A stretch of DNA of 41,991 nt, from NCBI GenBank assembly GCA_903960915.1, contig CAJCCO010000065.1, positions 1 to 41,991 of the forward strand, read 5' to 3'. Position numbers and translations under genes: made by a program. The notes under the pieces were generated by a model, which was not told where the DNA came from, ran no database searches, and saw nothing but the letters and a program-made list of their open reading frames with translations. Source of the stretch: an uncultured beta proteobacterium. GTDB lineage: Bacteria > Pseudomonadota > Gammaproteobacteria > Burkholderiales > Burkholderiaceae_C. The stretch's first letter is position 1. Every line of letters starts with the position of its first letter. This document shows, piece by piece, positions 7,597-15,645 of this stretch.

Positions 7597-9618
7597 TCAG
7601 GCCACCAGTTTGAGCAGTTCGGCGCCTTCGGTGACTTGGTCGCCGGGGGCATAGAGTAGCTCGGCGACCACGCCATCAATCGGGGCGGCAATGGTGTGTT
7701 CCATTTTCATGGCGTCCATGACGGCCAGGGTTTGACCGCGTTTGACGGTGTCGCCGGCCTTGACGGCAAATGACACCACCTTGCCCGGCATGGGCGCGGT
7801 CAGGCGACCGCCTTCGGCTTGGGCGTCACCGGCATGGGCCAGCGCGTCAATCACGGTGATCTGGGTGGCGCCCTGGCTGGTGAACACGTGCCGCACGGCG
7901 CCTTGTGCATAGACACTGACGATCTGGCGTTGCAGGCCAAAGCGCACGTCCAGCCCCTGAATGGCCGGGCCAAACGACAACGTGGCGACCTCGCCGGCCA
8001 GCTCGAGTTGCAGGGTGCCGTCGTGCAAAGTGCGCAGCAACACGGTGTGGCGTTCAGCGGCAAATTCAAAGTCGAAGCGACGCAGCGACGGCCCGTGTGC
8101 GCGCCAACCGTCGCGTTGCGACCAGGGGTCACGCCAGTTGCCTGGCGCTTGCTGTTGCGCTTGCGAAGGCTGTTCTTGTTGCAAGGTGTGCGCCACGGCG
8201 CTGGCCACGGCCAGGCGCAGGCCCACTCGCTCCTGCATGAACAGCACGGCGGCTTCTCGCGGAATCAGGGCGGTGTCCAAGTCAGCCTGCGCAAACGAGC
8301 GGCTTTGCACCACATGGCGCAAAAACTGCACATTGGTTTGCAGGCCGACGATGTGGGTGCGCGCCAGCGCCGTGTCCAGACGTGACAACGCTTGCGCGCG
8401 GCTGTCGCCATGCACGATCAGCTTGGCCACCATGGAGTCGTAATACGGCGAGATAGCATCGCCCTGGCGCACGCCGGAGTCCACCCGCACAGCGCCCGGG
8501 GCGCGCTCAAAAGTGAGGCAGGCGGGCAGCTCGTACACCTGCAGCTGGCCGGTAGCGGGCAAGAATTGTTTGTCGGGGTTTTCGGCGCAAATACGCGCCT
8601 CAATGGCGTGACCACTGATCTGCAGTTGGTCTTGTCGCAAGGGCAACGGCTCGCCACTGGCCACGCGCAACTGCCACTCCACCAAGTCTTGCCCGGTGAT
8701 AGCCTCGGTGACTGGATGCTCCACTTGCAAGCGCGTGTTCATTTCCATGAAGAAGAATGCCATGTCACCACCGGCACGCTGCTCCACAATGAACTCCACG
8801 GTGCCGGCGCCCACATAGTTCACGGCGCGCGCAGCGGCCACCGCTGCGGCGCCCATTTGCTCGCGCAACTCGGGCGTCATGCCCGGAGCGGGGGCTTCTT
8901 CCAACACTTTTTGGTGGCGCCGCTGCACCGAGCAATCGCGCTCGAACAGGTGCACGTAATTGCCCAGCGTGTCGCCAAACACCTGAATCTCGATGTGGCG
9001 CGGGCGCTGAACGTATTTCTCTATCAGCACGGCATCGTCGCCAAAGCTGTTGATGGCTTCGCGTTTGCAACTGGCCAGCGCTGCAGCAAAGTCTTCCGTC
9101 TTGTCGACCGCACGCATGCCCTTGCCACCACCACCCGCGCTGGCCTTGATCAGCACCGGGTAACCCATGCGGTCGGCCTCGCGCTGCAGCAAGGCCGGGT
9201 CCTGGTCGGCGCCGTGGTAGCCCGGCACCAAGGGCACGCCGGCTTTTTCCATCAGCTGCTTGGACTCGGCTTTGAGCCCCATGGCTTTGATGCTGGCGGG
9301 CAGCGGCCCGATGAAGACCAGTCCAGCCCGTGCGCAGGCTTGCGCAAACTCTTCGTTCTCACTCAAGAATCCATAGCCGGGGTGAATGGCCTGGGCGCCG
9401 GTGGCCAGGGCGGCTTCAATAATGCGCTCCCAGCGCAAGTAGCTGTCCTTGGGTGCGCTGCCGCCAATGTGTACCGATTCGTCGCAGACGGCGACGTGCT
9501 TGGCGTTGGCATCGGCATCGGAATACACCGCCACCGTCTGAATGGCCAGACGGCGCGCAGTGACGGCCACCCGGCAAGCGATTTCGCCCCGGTTGGCGAT
9601 GAGAATTTTGTTGAACAT
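7597..9618 (-). CDS. mccA: Methylcrotonyl-CoA carboxylase, biotin-carboxylase/carrier alpha subunit
   Basis: Biotin-containing alpha subunit of 3-methylcrotonyl-CoA carboxylase (LiuD), 673 residues. The N-terminal two thirds are biotin carboxylase: FNKILIANRGEIACR, the glycine-rich ATP loop KASAGGGGKGMR, and EMNTRLQVEHPVTE. A linker domain follows, then a biotinyl domain with the lysine of DAMKMEH at K638. Together with MccB it adds bicarbonate-derived carboxyl to 3-methylcrotonyl-CoA using ATP. Similar acyl-CoA carboxylases (propionyl, geranyl) are alternatives, but mvaB and the MccB type next door support MCC. An AAGGA site precedes the ATG at 9618. The gene is separated from mccB by dinB-vapCB. 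Confidence 0.92.
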   Translation of the reverse strand: MFNKILIANRGEIACRVAVTARRLAIQTVAVYSDADANAKHVAVCDESVHIGGSAPKDSYLRWERIIEAALATGAQAIHPGYGFLSENEEFAQACARAGLVFIGPLPASIKAMGLKAESKQLMEKAGVPLVPGYHGADQDPALLQREADRMGYPVLIKASAGGGGKGMRAVDKTEDFAAALASCKREAINSFGDDAVLIEKYVQRPRHIEIQVFGDTLGNYVHLFERDCSVQRRHQKVLEEAPAPGMTPELREQMGAAAVAAARAVNYVGAGTVEFIVEQRAGGDMAFFFMEMNTRLQVEHPVTEAITGQDLVEWQLRVASGEPLPLRQDQLQISGHAIEARICAENPDKQFLPATGQLQVYELPACLTFERAPGAVRVDSGVRQGDAISPYYDSMVAKLIVHGDSRAQALSRLDTALARTHIVGLQTNVQFLRHVVQSRSFAQADLDTALIPREAAVLFMQERVGLRLAVASAVAHTLQQEQPSQAQQQAPGNWRDPWSQRDGWRAHGPSLRRFDFEFAAERHTVLLRTLHDGTLQLELAGEVATLSFGPAIQGLDVRFGLQRQIVSVYAQGAVRHVFTSQGATQITVIDALAHAGDAQAEGGRLTAPMPGKVVSFAVKAGDTVKRGQTLAVMDAMKMEHTIAAPIDGVVAELLYAPGDQVTEGAELLKLVA

Positions 9619-9625
9619 GGTGTCC

Positions 9626-10141
9626 TTAAATGTTTGAATGGGCTTGGGCTTGCAACATGTAAACCATGTCGAGTTCAGGCGCTGGCTGCCCCATGGCGGT
9701 CAACGCGGCAGTTATTTGCCCACGGTGGTGGGTGCCATGGTTAAAGACGTGCGTCAATGTGGCGGAAAAAGGCAAAGACTGCGCGGTTCCACGTAAAGTG
9801 GTGTATCTGAGCAACTCATCAAAACGTGAGGTATCCCATGCCGCGATAAGAGGCATCCACGCTTGCGCCTCCAACAACAGCGCACTGGCCAAGGCAGCTC
9901 GGTCTGCCTCAACTTCTTGGTCAAGTGATGCCATTTGAGGCACCTCACCCTGAAACCGAACGCGCCAAAGCCGGTGCTCAACAAGCAGCAGATGGTTCAG
10001 CGTGCCATGGATGGATTTGAAAAAGAGTCCGCAATCTCGGCGGTAGTCGCCTTCTGGCACACGTTCCAGGGCCGCAAGCAGGGCTTGCGTGGCCCAAGCG
10101 TTATAGCGAGCCAGGGTTTGAAAGTGGCGATGTGGATCCAT
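9626..10141 (-). CDS. DinB-family protein
   Basis: Protein of 171 residues with the DinB/YfiT four-helix bundle pattern. It begins HFQTLARYNAWATQALLAAL, has the first metal histidine in IHGTLNHLL and the pair in FNHGTHHRGQI, so the three-histidine metal site looks intact. Family members include damage-inducible proteins and thiol-dependent S-transferases (bacillithiol or mycothiol users in other phyla); the role in this group is unknown. A GAGG site precedes the ATG. It starts 12 bases after vapC and ends seven bases before mccA, so it is inside the mcc transcript. Confidence 0.85.
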   Translation of the reverse strand: MDPHRHFQTLARYNAWATQALLAALERVPEGDYRRDCGLFFKSIHGTLNHLLLVEHRLWRVRFQGEVPQMASLDQEVEADRAALASALLLEAQAWMPLIAAWDTSRFDELLRYTTLRGTAQSLPFSATLTHVFNHGTHHRGQITAALTAMGQPAPELDMVYMLQAQAHSNI

Positions 10142-10153
10142 AGCTGAGCCTCG

Positions 10154-10555
10154 TTAATGCGGCAACACCTGCAAGCCGCGCAGCGTCTGAAGTACATCAA
10201 AATCAGCGTCGCGGTGCAGCAGCAAATGCTGGTGCGTGATGCAATACGCTGCTAGCAGCACGTCAATTGGACTGCGTATCGAATAGCCCCGGGCGCGCAA
10301 TGCACGATAGTGTTCAACCCCTTGCAGGGCATTTTCTAAACCGCCTAGCTCAACCTGGGCCATTTGCGACAGCAGCGCTTGCGCTTCCAACATTGCCCGG
10401 TTGTGCCGAAAACCTCGCAGCACTTCAAACACCACCAAGTCCGCAGTGGCCAAGTCGGAATTCCCGTCTTGCAATAGCTTTATTAATTGGCTTACTGCGG
10501 TGTTGGACGCTCCTTGAAAGAAGTCAATCCAAACGCTTGAGTCGACCAGAATCAC
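10154..10555 (-). CDS. vapC: VapC-type PIN-domain ribonuclease toxin
   Basis: Toxin of 133 residues with a complete PIN domain. It starts MILVDSSVWIDFF (first aspartate), has a glutamate in VVFEVLRG, and aspartates in SPIDVLLAAYC and RDADFD, which together form the metal site. VapC toxins cut tRNA or rRNA and are held inactive by VapB. The start is GTG, overlapping the vapB stop codon (GTGA), which is typical coupling. The pair lies inside the leucine operon between mccB and dinB and faces the same way as its neighbours. The target RNA cannot be deduced. Confidence 0.9.
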   Translation of the reverse strand: MILVDSSVWIDFFQGASNTAVSQLIKLLQDGNSDLATADLVVFEVLRGFRHNRAMLEAQALLSQMAQVELGGLENALQGVEHYRALRARGYSIRSPIDVLLAAYCITHQHLLLHRDADFDVLQTLRGLQVLPH

Positions 10556-10833
10556 TTGCCACGACCTCTTTTGGGCACTACAGCCGCCTCGGGCGCGTAA
10601 GGAGCGGCTGGTGCTTCATTCACTTGCAAAGCGTTCTCTTGGCGCGTTAGCGCCCAGCTTTCCTCAGAATCGTCCCATTGCAATTGGCCACGCAAGGCCA
10701 GCAATCCGTCATAGACCTTGCGCCTGGCGATCATGCGCAAGCCCTCTTCCACCGCTTCACGCTTGGTCTTGAAACCGCCCGCTGCCATGGCAGTTTCCAT
10801 GAGCTTGTCGTCGATTTCGATATTGGTTCGCAT
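10552..10833 (-). CDS. vapB: VapB-type antitoxin
   Basis: Antitoxin of 93 residues. Residues 1-35 (MRTNIEIDDKLMETAMAAGG followed by FKTKREAVEEGL) are the ribbon-helix-helix DNA-binding region of the VapB/DUF2191 type. The middle (LLALRGQLQWDD) is the usual toxin-wrapping segment. The C-terminus continues for about 30 residues with proline-alanine repeats and a basic KRGRGK end, longer than most family members. The ATG at 10833 has an AAGGGTG ribosome site. A perfect inverted repeat just upstream is the probable site for autorepression by VapBC. Confidence 0.9.
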   Translation of the reverse strand: MRTNIEIDDKLMETAMAAGGFKTKREAVEEGLRMIARRKVYDGLLALRGQLQWDDSEESWALTRQENALQVNEAPAAPYAPEAAVVPKRGRGK

Positions 10834-10844
10834 GGCAACACCCT

Positions 10845-10878
10845 TAATGTGTATGAAATTTAATAATCATACACATTA
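10845..10878. promoter_or_regulatory. Inverted-repeat operator upstream of vapB
   Basis: Perfect 12-bp arms TAATGTGTATGA (10845-10856) and TCATACACATTA (10867-10878) around a 10-base AT-rich spacer. The near arm ends 11 bases before the vapB ATG and the far arm covers the stop codon of mccB (10876-10878). Toxin-antitoxin operators of this size and place are bound by the VapBC complex; binding here is inferred. The AT-rich centre could also contain the -10 region of a vapB promoter. Confidence 0.75.
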
Positions 10879-12498
10879 CATGCGAAAAATGCCAAATTTC
10901 GTGTCTGCCACCGGCGCGTTGAGGGCTGCCGACAGGCCCAAGCCCAGCACGCGGCGGGTGTCTGCGGGGTCGATGATGCCGTCGTCCCACAAGCGGGCGG
11001 TGGCAAAGTAGGGGTGGCCCTGCACCTCGTACTGCTGGCGAATGGGTGCCTTGAAGGCTTCTTCTTCGTCGGCGCTCCATTGGCCGCCCTTAGCTTCTAG
11101 GCCGTCGCGGCGCACCGTGGCCAGCACGCTGGCCGCTTGCTCGCCGCCCATGACCGAGATGCGGGCGTTGGGCCACATCCATAAAAAGCGTGGGCTGTAA
11201 GCGCGCCCGCACATGCCGTAATTACCGGCACCAAAACTGCCGCCAATGATGATGGTGAACTTGGGCACCTGCGCGGTGGCCACGGCGGTCACCATCTTGG
11301 CGCCGTTGCGGGCAATGCCCTCGTTCTCGTACTTGCGCCCCACCATGAAGCCGGTGATGTTCTGCAAGAACACCAGCGGGATTTTTCGCTGGCAGCACAG
11401 CTCAATGAAGTGCGCGCCTTTGAGCGCCGACTCGCTGAACAAGATGCCGTTGTTGGCGATGATGCCCACCGGCATGCCCTCGATGCGGGCAAATCCGCAC
11501 ACCAGGGTGGTACCAAAGCGTGATTTGAATTCGTCAAACTCGGAGTCGTCAACGATGCGGGCAATGATCTCGCGCACATCAAACGGTTTGCGCGTGTCCA
11601 CCGGAATGACGCCATACAACTCCTGCGCCGGGAACTTGGGCGGCACGCTTTGGGTCAGCAGCGGGCCGGCCGGTTTGATGCGGTTCAGGTTAGCAACCGC
11701 ACGGCGTGCCAGCGCCAGCGCGTGCAAATCGTTTTGCGCCAGGTGGTCGGCCACGCCCGAGAGGCGGGTGTGTACATCACCCCCACCCAGGTCTTCGGCA
11801 GACACCACTTCGCCCGTGGCGGCTTTCACCAGCGGTGGGCCACCTAAAAAGATGGTGCCCTGGTTTTTAACAATGATGGCCTCGTCGCTCATGGCGGGCA
11901 CATAGGCGCCACCGGCCGTGCAACTGCCCATGACCACGGCAATTTGTGCAATGCCCTGGGCGCTCATATTGGCCTGATTGAAGAAGATGCGGCCAAAGTG
12001 GTCGCGGTCGGGAAACACCTCGTCTTGGTTGGGCAAGTTAGCGCCACCGGAGTCGACCAGGTAAATGCAGGGCAGGCAGTTTTGCTGCGCCACCTCTTGC
12101 GCCCGCAGGTGCTTTTTGACCGTCATGGGGTAGTAGGTGCCGCCTTTGACGGTGGCGTCGTTGCAGACAATCATGCAGTCCACGCCGCTAACGCGGCCAA
12201 TGCCGGCAATCACCCCCGCGCTGGGGGCGCTGTCGCTGCCATCGCGGTCGGGGTACAGGCCCAAGGCGGCCAGAGGCGAGAGTTCCAGAAAGGGCGTGCC
12301 GGGGTCCAGCAGCATTTGCACCCGGTCGCGCGGCAGCAACTTGCCGCGCGCGGTGTGCTTGGCGCGGGCGGCGTCGCCACCGCCCAAGGCGGCCTGGGCG
12401 AGTTGCTGGTTCAGGTCGGTCACCAGCGCTTGCATGGCCAAGGCATTGGCCTGAAAGTCCGCAGAGCGGGCGTTGAGTCGGGTCTCCAGAATCGGCAT
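10876..12498 (-). CDS. mccB: Methylcrotonyl-CoA carboxylase, carboxyltransferase beta subunit
   Basis: Beta subunit (LiuB) of about 540 residues that moves the carboxyl group from biotin to 3-methylcrotonyl-CoA. Characteristic stretches are [40 protein letters not shown], the oxyanion-hole glycines in [19 protein letters not shown], and [16 protein letters not shown], all typical of MCC-beta rather than PCC-beta. I placed the start at the ATG at 12498 (MPILETRLN), which has AAGGA upstream; an open frame extends to 12606 but lacks homology. It is the first gene of the minus-strand set and diverges from an AraC regulator. Its last codon lies in the vapB operator. Confidence 0.93.
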   Translation of the reverse strand: MPILETRLNARSADFQANALAMQALVTDLNQQLAQAALGGGDAARAKHTARGKLLPRDRVQMLLDPGTPFLELSPLAALGLYPDRDGSDSAPSAGVIAGIGRVSGVDCMIVCNDATVKGGTYYPMTVKKHLRAQEVAQQNCLPCIYLVDSGGANLPNQDEVFPDRDHFGRIFFNQANMSAQGIAQIAVVMGSCTAGGAYVPAMSDEAIIVKNQGTIFLGGPPLVKAATGEVVSAEDLGGGDVHTRLSGVADHLAQNDLHALALARRAVANLNRIKPAGPLLTQSVPPKFPAQELYGVIPVDTRKPFDVREIIARIVDDSEFDEFKSRFGTTLVCGFARIEGMPVGIIANNGILFSESALKGAHFIELCCQRKIPLVFLQNITGFMVGRKYENEGIARNGAKMVTAVATAQVPKFTIIIGGSFGAGNYGMCGRAYSPRFLWMWPNARISVMGGEQAASVLATVRRDGLEAKGGQWSADEEEAFKAPIRQQYEVQGHPYFATARLWDDGIIDPADTRRVLGLGLSAALNAPVADTKFGIFRM

Positions 12499-12599
12499 GG
12501 CATTTCCTTGTGGTGGCAGCGCCAAGCATAGGGGAAGCGGCCGGGACGCCCGGGCCACGCAGGTTGCAAATAGTGCCATTTTGAAAGACACTTCAGCGC

Positions 12600-13667
12600 G
12601 TGACACCCTCTTTACCTTCTGCGCCGACCGGCTTCAGCCCGGTGACCGCTACGCCCATGGCCTTTGTGCGCGCCATTGTGCTGGCTTACGCGCGCCGTGC
12701 CCTGGACCCGGCCAACGCTTTGGCCTTGGCACAAATTGCGCCAGATAGCGTGAACGACCCGCAAGCCCGCATCAGCGCCGGGCAAATGGAGGCGATTTCG
12801 GGAGCGGCCATGCAGGAACTCGACGACGAAGGTTTGGGCTGGTTCAACCGCGCCCTGCCCTGGGGCAGCTACGGCATGCTGGCGCGCGCCTCCATCAGTG
12901 CGCCCAGTCTGGGCGTGGCGCTGCAACGCTGGTGCCGTCACCACGGTTTGATTGCCGACGACATTTCGCTGTCCCTGACCGTGACCGCTGCCGAAACCGG
13001 TAGCGGCGACACCCGCGAGTGGGCCACCTTGTCGATTACCGAACACCGCGACCTAGGCGCGTTGCGCGAGTTTTGTCTGGTGTCGGTGCTGCGCAATATC
13101 CACGGCCTGGCCTGTTGGCTGATTGACGCGCGCCTGCCCTTGCAGTCGGCCCAGTTTCCGTTTGCCCCACCGGCACACCAGGCGGCTTACGCGGTGTTGT
13201 TTCCGGGTCGCACCACGTTCAACGCCGACTGCGCGGCGATTCACTTTGATGCGCGCTACCTGCCCCTGCCGCTGCGCCGCGACGAGGCCGCGCTGCAACA
13301 CATGTTGCAACGCGCCCTGCCCCTCACCGTGCGCCCCTACCGGCGCGACCGTCTGCTGGTGCAGCGCGTGCGCCAGGCGCTGCTGACGCACCCGCAGCAA
13401 ACCCACAACGCCGATGCGCTGGCCACTTTGCTCAATCTGTCAGCGCGCTCTTTGCACCGCCAACTCAAAGACGAAGGCGCCACCCTGCAAGCGCTGAAAG
13501 ACGAAGTGCGGCGCGAGCGCGCCAGCGAGCTGCTGTTGCGCACCAACCGACCCGTGAAACAGGTGGCTGAAGCGGCCGGCTTTTTGAATGAAAAGAGTTT
13601 TATCCGCGCCTTCAAAGGCTGGACCGGCCTAGCACCGGGGGAGTTTCGCCGCGCTGCCCCGCGCTAG
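12600..13667 (+). CDS. AraC-family transcriptional regulator (divergent from mccB)
   Basis: Regulator of about 355 residues. The N-terminal 200 residues match the arabinose-binding-like (PF12625 type) ligand domain, and the last 90 residues form the double helix-turn-helix ([20 protein letters not shown], then [20 protein letters not shown] with the conserved GW...P..FR end). The start is uncertain: GTG at 12600 gives the full form, ATG at 12657 ([13 protein letters not shown]) is the other candidate. Divergent placement 101 bases from mccB makes control of the mccB operon likely. The effector is unknown, perhaps an acyl-CoA or free acid of the pathway. Confidence 0.85.
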   Translation: MTPSLPSAPTGFSPVTATPMAFVRAIVLAYARRALDPANALALAQIAPDSVNDPQARISAGQMEAISGAAMQELDDEGLGWFNRALPWGSYGMLARASISAPSLGVALQRWCRHHGLIADDISLSLTVTAAETGSGDTREWATLSITEHRDLGALREFCLVSVLRNIHGLACWLIDARLPLQSAQFPFAPPAHQAAYAVLFPGRTTFNADCAAIHFDARYLPLPLRRDEAALQHMLQRALPLTVRPYRRDRLLVQRVRQALLTHPQQTHNADALATLLNLSARSLHRQLKDEGATLQALKDEVRRERASELLLRTNRPVKQVAEAAGFLNEKSFIRAFKGWTGLAPGEFRRAAPR

Positions 13668-13679
13668 GTCGGTAGGCGC

Positions 13680-14738
13680 TTAGTTCGTCTTGCGCAGAAA
13701 GCCTTGCTGCCCGCCCTTGGGGTTGGGGGCAAAACCATTGGCGGCAAGCGTTTCTTCCACCGTGTCGTAAAACACACCAATCTTGAGAATCTCGCGCGCC
13801 TCCTGCCCATTGGCCACCGGACGACCGAGCTCCTTTGCGAAACGCACCAACTGCTCGATCTGTTCCACAGTGCCCATCCGGGCGGAACGGTCCTGGTTCC
13901 AGATGTTGTCTTCAATGCCGCAGCGCACATGCAGGCCCAAAGCCATGCCAATCATGTTTATGGGCAACACGTTGCGCATGCTGCTCTCCACCGTCAGCAT
14001 GGCGCCGTCAGGGGTGGCGCGCACAAAGTTGGTCAGGTTGTAGATATTGGGCGCATCCATGCCGCCGCTGATGGCCACCCAGTTCATGACCAGCGGGCCT
14101 TTGTAGACGCCCCGACGGATAAGCCGCTCCACGGTCTCAAAACTGTTGATGTTGTAGAACTGAAAGGCACTCTGGATGCCTGCGGCGCTCAGGCGCCGAA
14201 TGTGCTCTTCAAACCAGGCGGGGTTGGAGGGCACGATCATTTCACTGTAAGCGTGCACAGTGGCCGGGTCGGCCAGTGATGTGCCGGCATAGTCGCGCAC
14301 GTCCATGTGCTCCAGAATGTTCATCTGCGTGGTGTTGACCGTGACAGTCACCTGGTCTGGCTTGGGATTGAGTTCGGCCAGCATGTGGCGGGTGTCATCG
14401 GACAACCACTTGGCCGCTGAGCCATCAGACTCCGGCGCAAACGAGATGGAGCCGCCAACTTGGATCACCATGTCGGGCACGGCCTCGCGCACGCCGGCAA
14501 TCAGTTCGTTGAACTTGGACAGGCGCTTGCTGCCTTTGCCGTCAAGCTCGCGCACATGCAGGTGCAGCACGCTGGCGCCTGCGTGGTAGCAGTCCACCGC
14601 CTTCTGAATCTGTTCCTCCATCGTGACCGCAATGTCTTGCGGAAAGTCTGAAGGAATCCACTCCGGGCCGTACGGTGCGGCCGTGATGACGAGCTTGGAC
14701 TGGTTTTCAGGAAACAGGGCGCCGTCTAGAAAGTTCAT
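13680..14738 (-). CDS. Beta-keto acid cleavage enzyme (BKACE, DUF849)
   Basis: Zinc-dependent enzyme of about 352 residues in the BKACE family, which uses acetyl-CoA to cleave beta-keto acids into acetoacetate and a CoA ester; the founding member acts on 3-keto-5-aminohexanoate, and others act on dehydrocarnitine. The metal motif is H59 and H61 in VLHLHVRE, and VGGSISF and ISGGMDAPN are typical. The start ATG at 14738 has a GGAGA site; a longer frame to 14831 runs into the dioxygenase end and is not used. It follows the TauD-type and quinone-oxidoreductase genes. The substrate is unknown; a link with a Fe/2-oxoglutarate oxygenase hints at a carnitine- or betaine-like compound, which is inference only. 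Confidence 0.88.
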   Translation of the reverse strand: MNFLDGALFPENQSKLVITAAPYGPEWIPSDFPQDIAVTMEEQIQKAVDCYHAGASVLHLHVRELDGKGSKRLSKFNELIAGVREAVPDMVIQVGGSISFAPESDGSAAKWLSDDTRHMLAELNPKPDQVTVTVNTTQMNILEHMDVRDYAGTSLADPATVHAYSEMIVPSNPAWFEEHIRRLSAAGIQSAFQFYNINSFETVERLIRRGVYKGPLVMNWVAISGGMDAPNIYNLTNFVRATPDGAMLTVESSMRNVLPINMIGMALGLHVRCGIEDNIWNQDRSARMGTVEQIEQLVRFAKELGRPVANGQEAREILKIGVFYDTVEETLAANGFAPNPKGGQQGFLRKTN

Positions 14739-14779
14739 AAGGTCTCCGATGGGATTGATGGGGTCGATGAATGAGGGGG

Positions 14780-15628
14780 TTAGAAAGGCTTGTCGCCCAC
14801 GATGCCGGCACGTTCCATCTTGCGGTGGCAAGGCGGGTAGTCCATCACCGCATAGTGCTGAGTGCTGCGGTTGTCCCAGATGGCCACGCTGTTGGGCTGC
14901 CAGCGCCAGCGCACCTGGTATTCGGGAATGAGCGCCTGGCTGCGCAGGTACTCCAGCAACATGGGGCCGCCTTGGGTGTAGTCTTGCCCGTAGCGCACAT
15001 TCATGGGGGTGTGAAAGTTGGTGAAGTGGGTGGTGAAACTGTTCACAAACAGGGTTTTTTCACCCGTGACCGGGTGCGTGCGCACCACGGGGTGCTCAGC
15101 ATCAGGAAATTGAGCTTTAAGGGCCAGGCGCTTCTCAAGGGGCATGGCGGCGCCAAAGGTGGCCTCTATGCTGTGGCGTGCGCGCAAGCCATCAATTTGT
15201 TGTTTGATGTGCTCGGGCAGTTTTTCATACGCCAGCACCATATTGGCCCACATGGTGTCGCCACCGACTGGCGGGCATTCCACACAGCGCAGCACGCAGC
15301 CCATGGGTGGTGACTCGCGCCAGGTGGCATCGGTGTGCCAGGCGTTTTCGTAGCGGTCATTGGGCAGCTCGGGCGACTTGTAAATGCGCACCAGGCCTGG
15401 GTGCTCGGGGTCGCTGCCGGCCACCGGATGGGCTTCGAGCGCGCCAAAGCGCTGGGCAAAGGCCACATGCTCCGCACGGCTGAAGTTCTGGTCGCGCAAG
15501 AAAAGCACCCTGTGCTGGAGCAACAGTGCATTGATCTGGGCAAACAACCCGTCGTTGTCAATGGCGTCGGCCAGGTTAACGCCCGTCAGCTCGGCGCCCA
15601 GGGCACAGGTCAGGGGTGCGACGTGCAT
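14780..15628 (-). CDS. TauD/TfdA-family 2-oxoglutarate dioxygenase
   Basis: Fe(II)/2-oxoglutarate-dependent oxygenase of 282 residues. The iron ligands are H98 and D100 in AWHTDATW and H258 in STQHYAVMDY; the downstream arginines (R269, R273) would hold 2-oxoglutarate. The N-terminus (GAELTGVNLAD) is the usual TauD beginning. Family members hydroxylate taurine, 2,4-D, alkylsulfates or, in a related branch, gamma-butyrobetaine; no specificity motif tells which here. It lies 17 bases after the quinone-oxidoreductase gene and 41 before the BKACE gene, so it should be one operon under the divergent AraC regulator. Confidence 0.88.
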   Translation of the reverse strand: MHVAPLTCALGAELTGVNLADAIDNDGLFAQINALLLQHRVLFLRDQNFSRAEHVAFAQRFGALEAHPVAGSDPEHPGLVRIYKSPELPNDRYENAWHTDATWRESPPMGCVLRCVECPPVGGDTMWANMVLAYEKLPEHIKQQIDGLRARHSIEATFGAAMPLEKRLALKAQFPDAEHPVVRTHPVTGEKTLFVNSFTTHFTNFHTPMNVRYGQDYTQGGPMLLEYLRSQALIPEYQVRWRWQPNSVAIWDNRSTQHYAVMDYPPCHRKMERAGIVGDKPF

Positions 15629-15645
15629 GAATCTCTCCTTGGATG

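Noticed and set aside
8392..9744. A 450-codon open frame on the plus strand opposite mccA
   Set aside because: It mirrors the mccA coding frame in GC-rich sequence, has no recognisable domain, and its histidine- and glycine-rich composition is typical of an antisense shadow.
12538..12556. GC-rich inverted repeat (GGCCGGG...CCCGGGCC) between mccB and the AraC gene as an operator
   Set aside because: The arms are unequal and such GC palindromes are frequent by chance in this composition.
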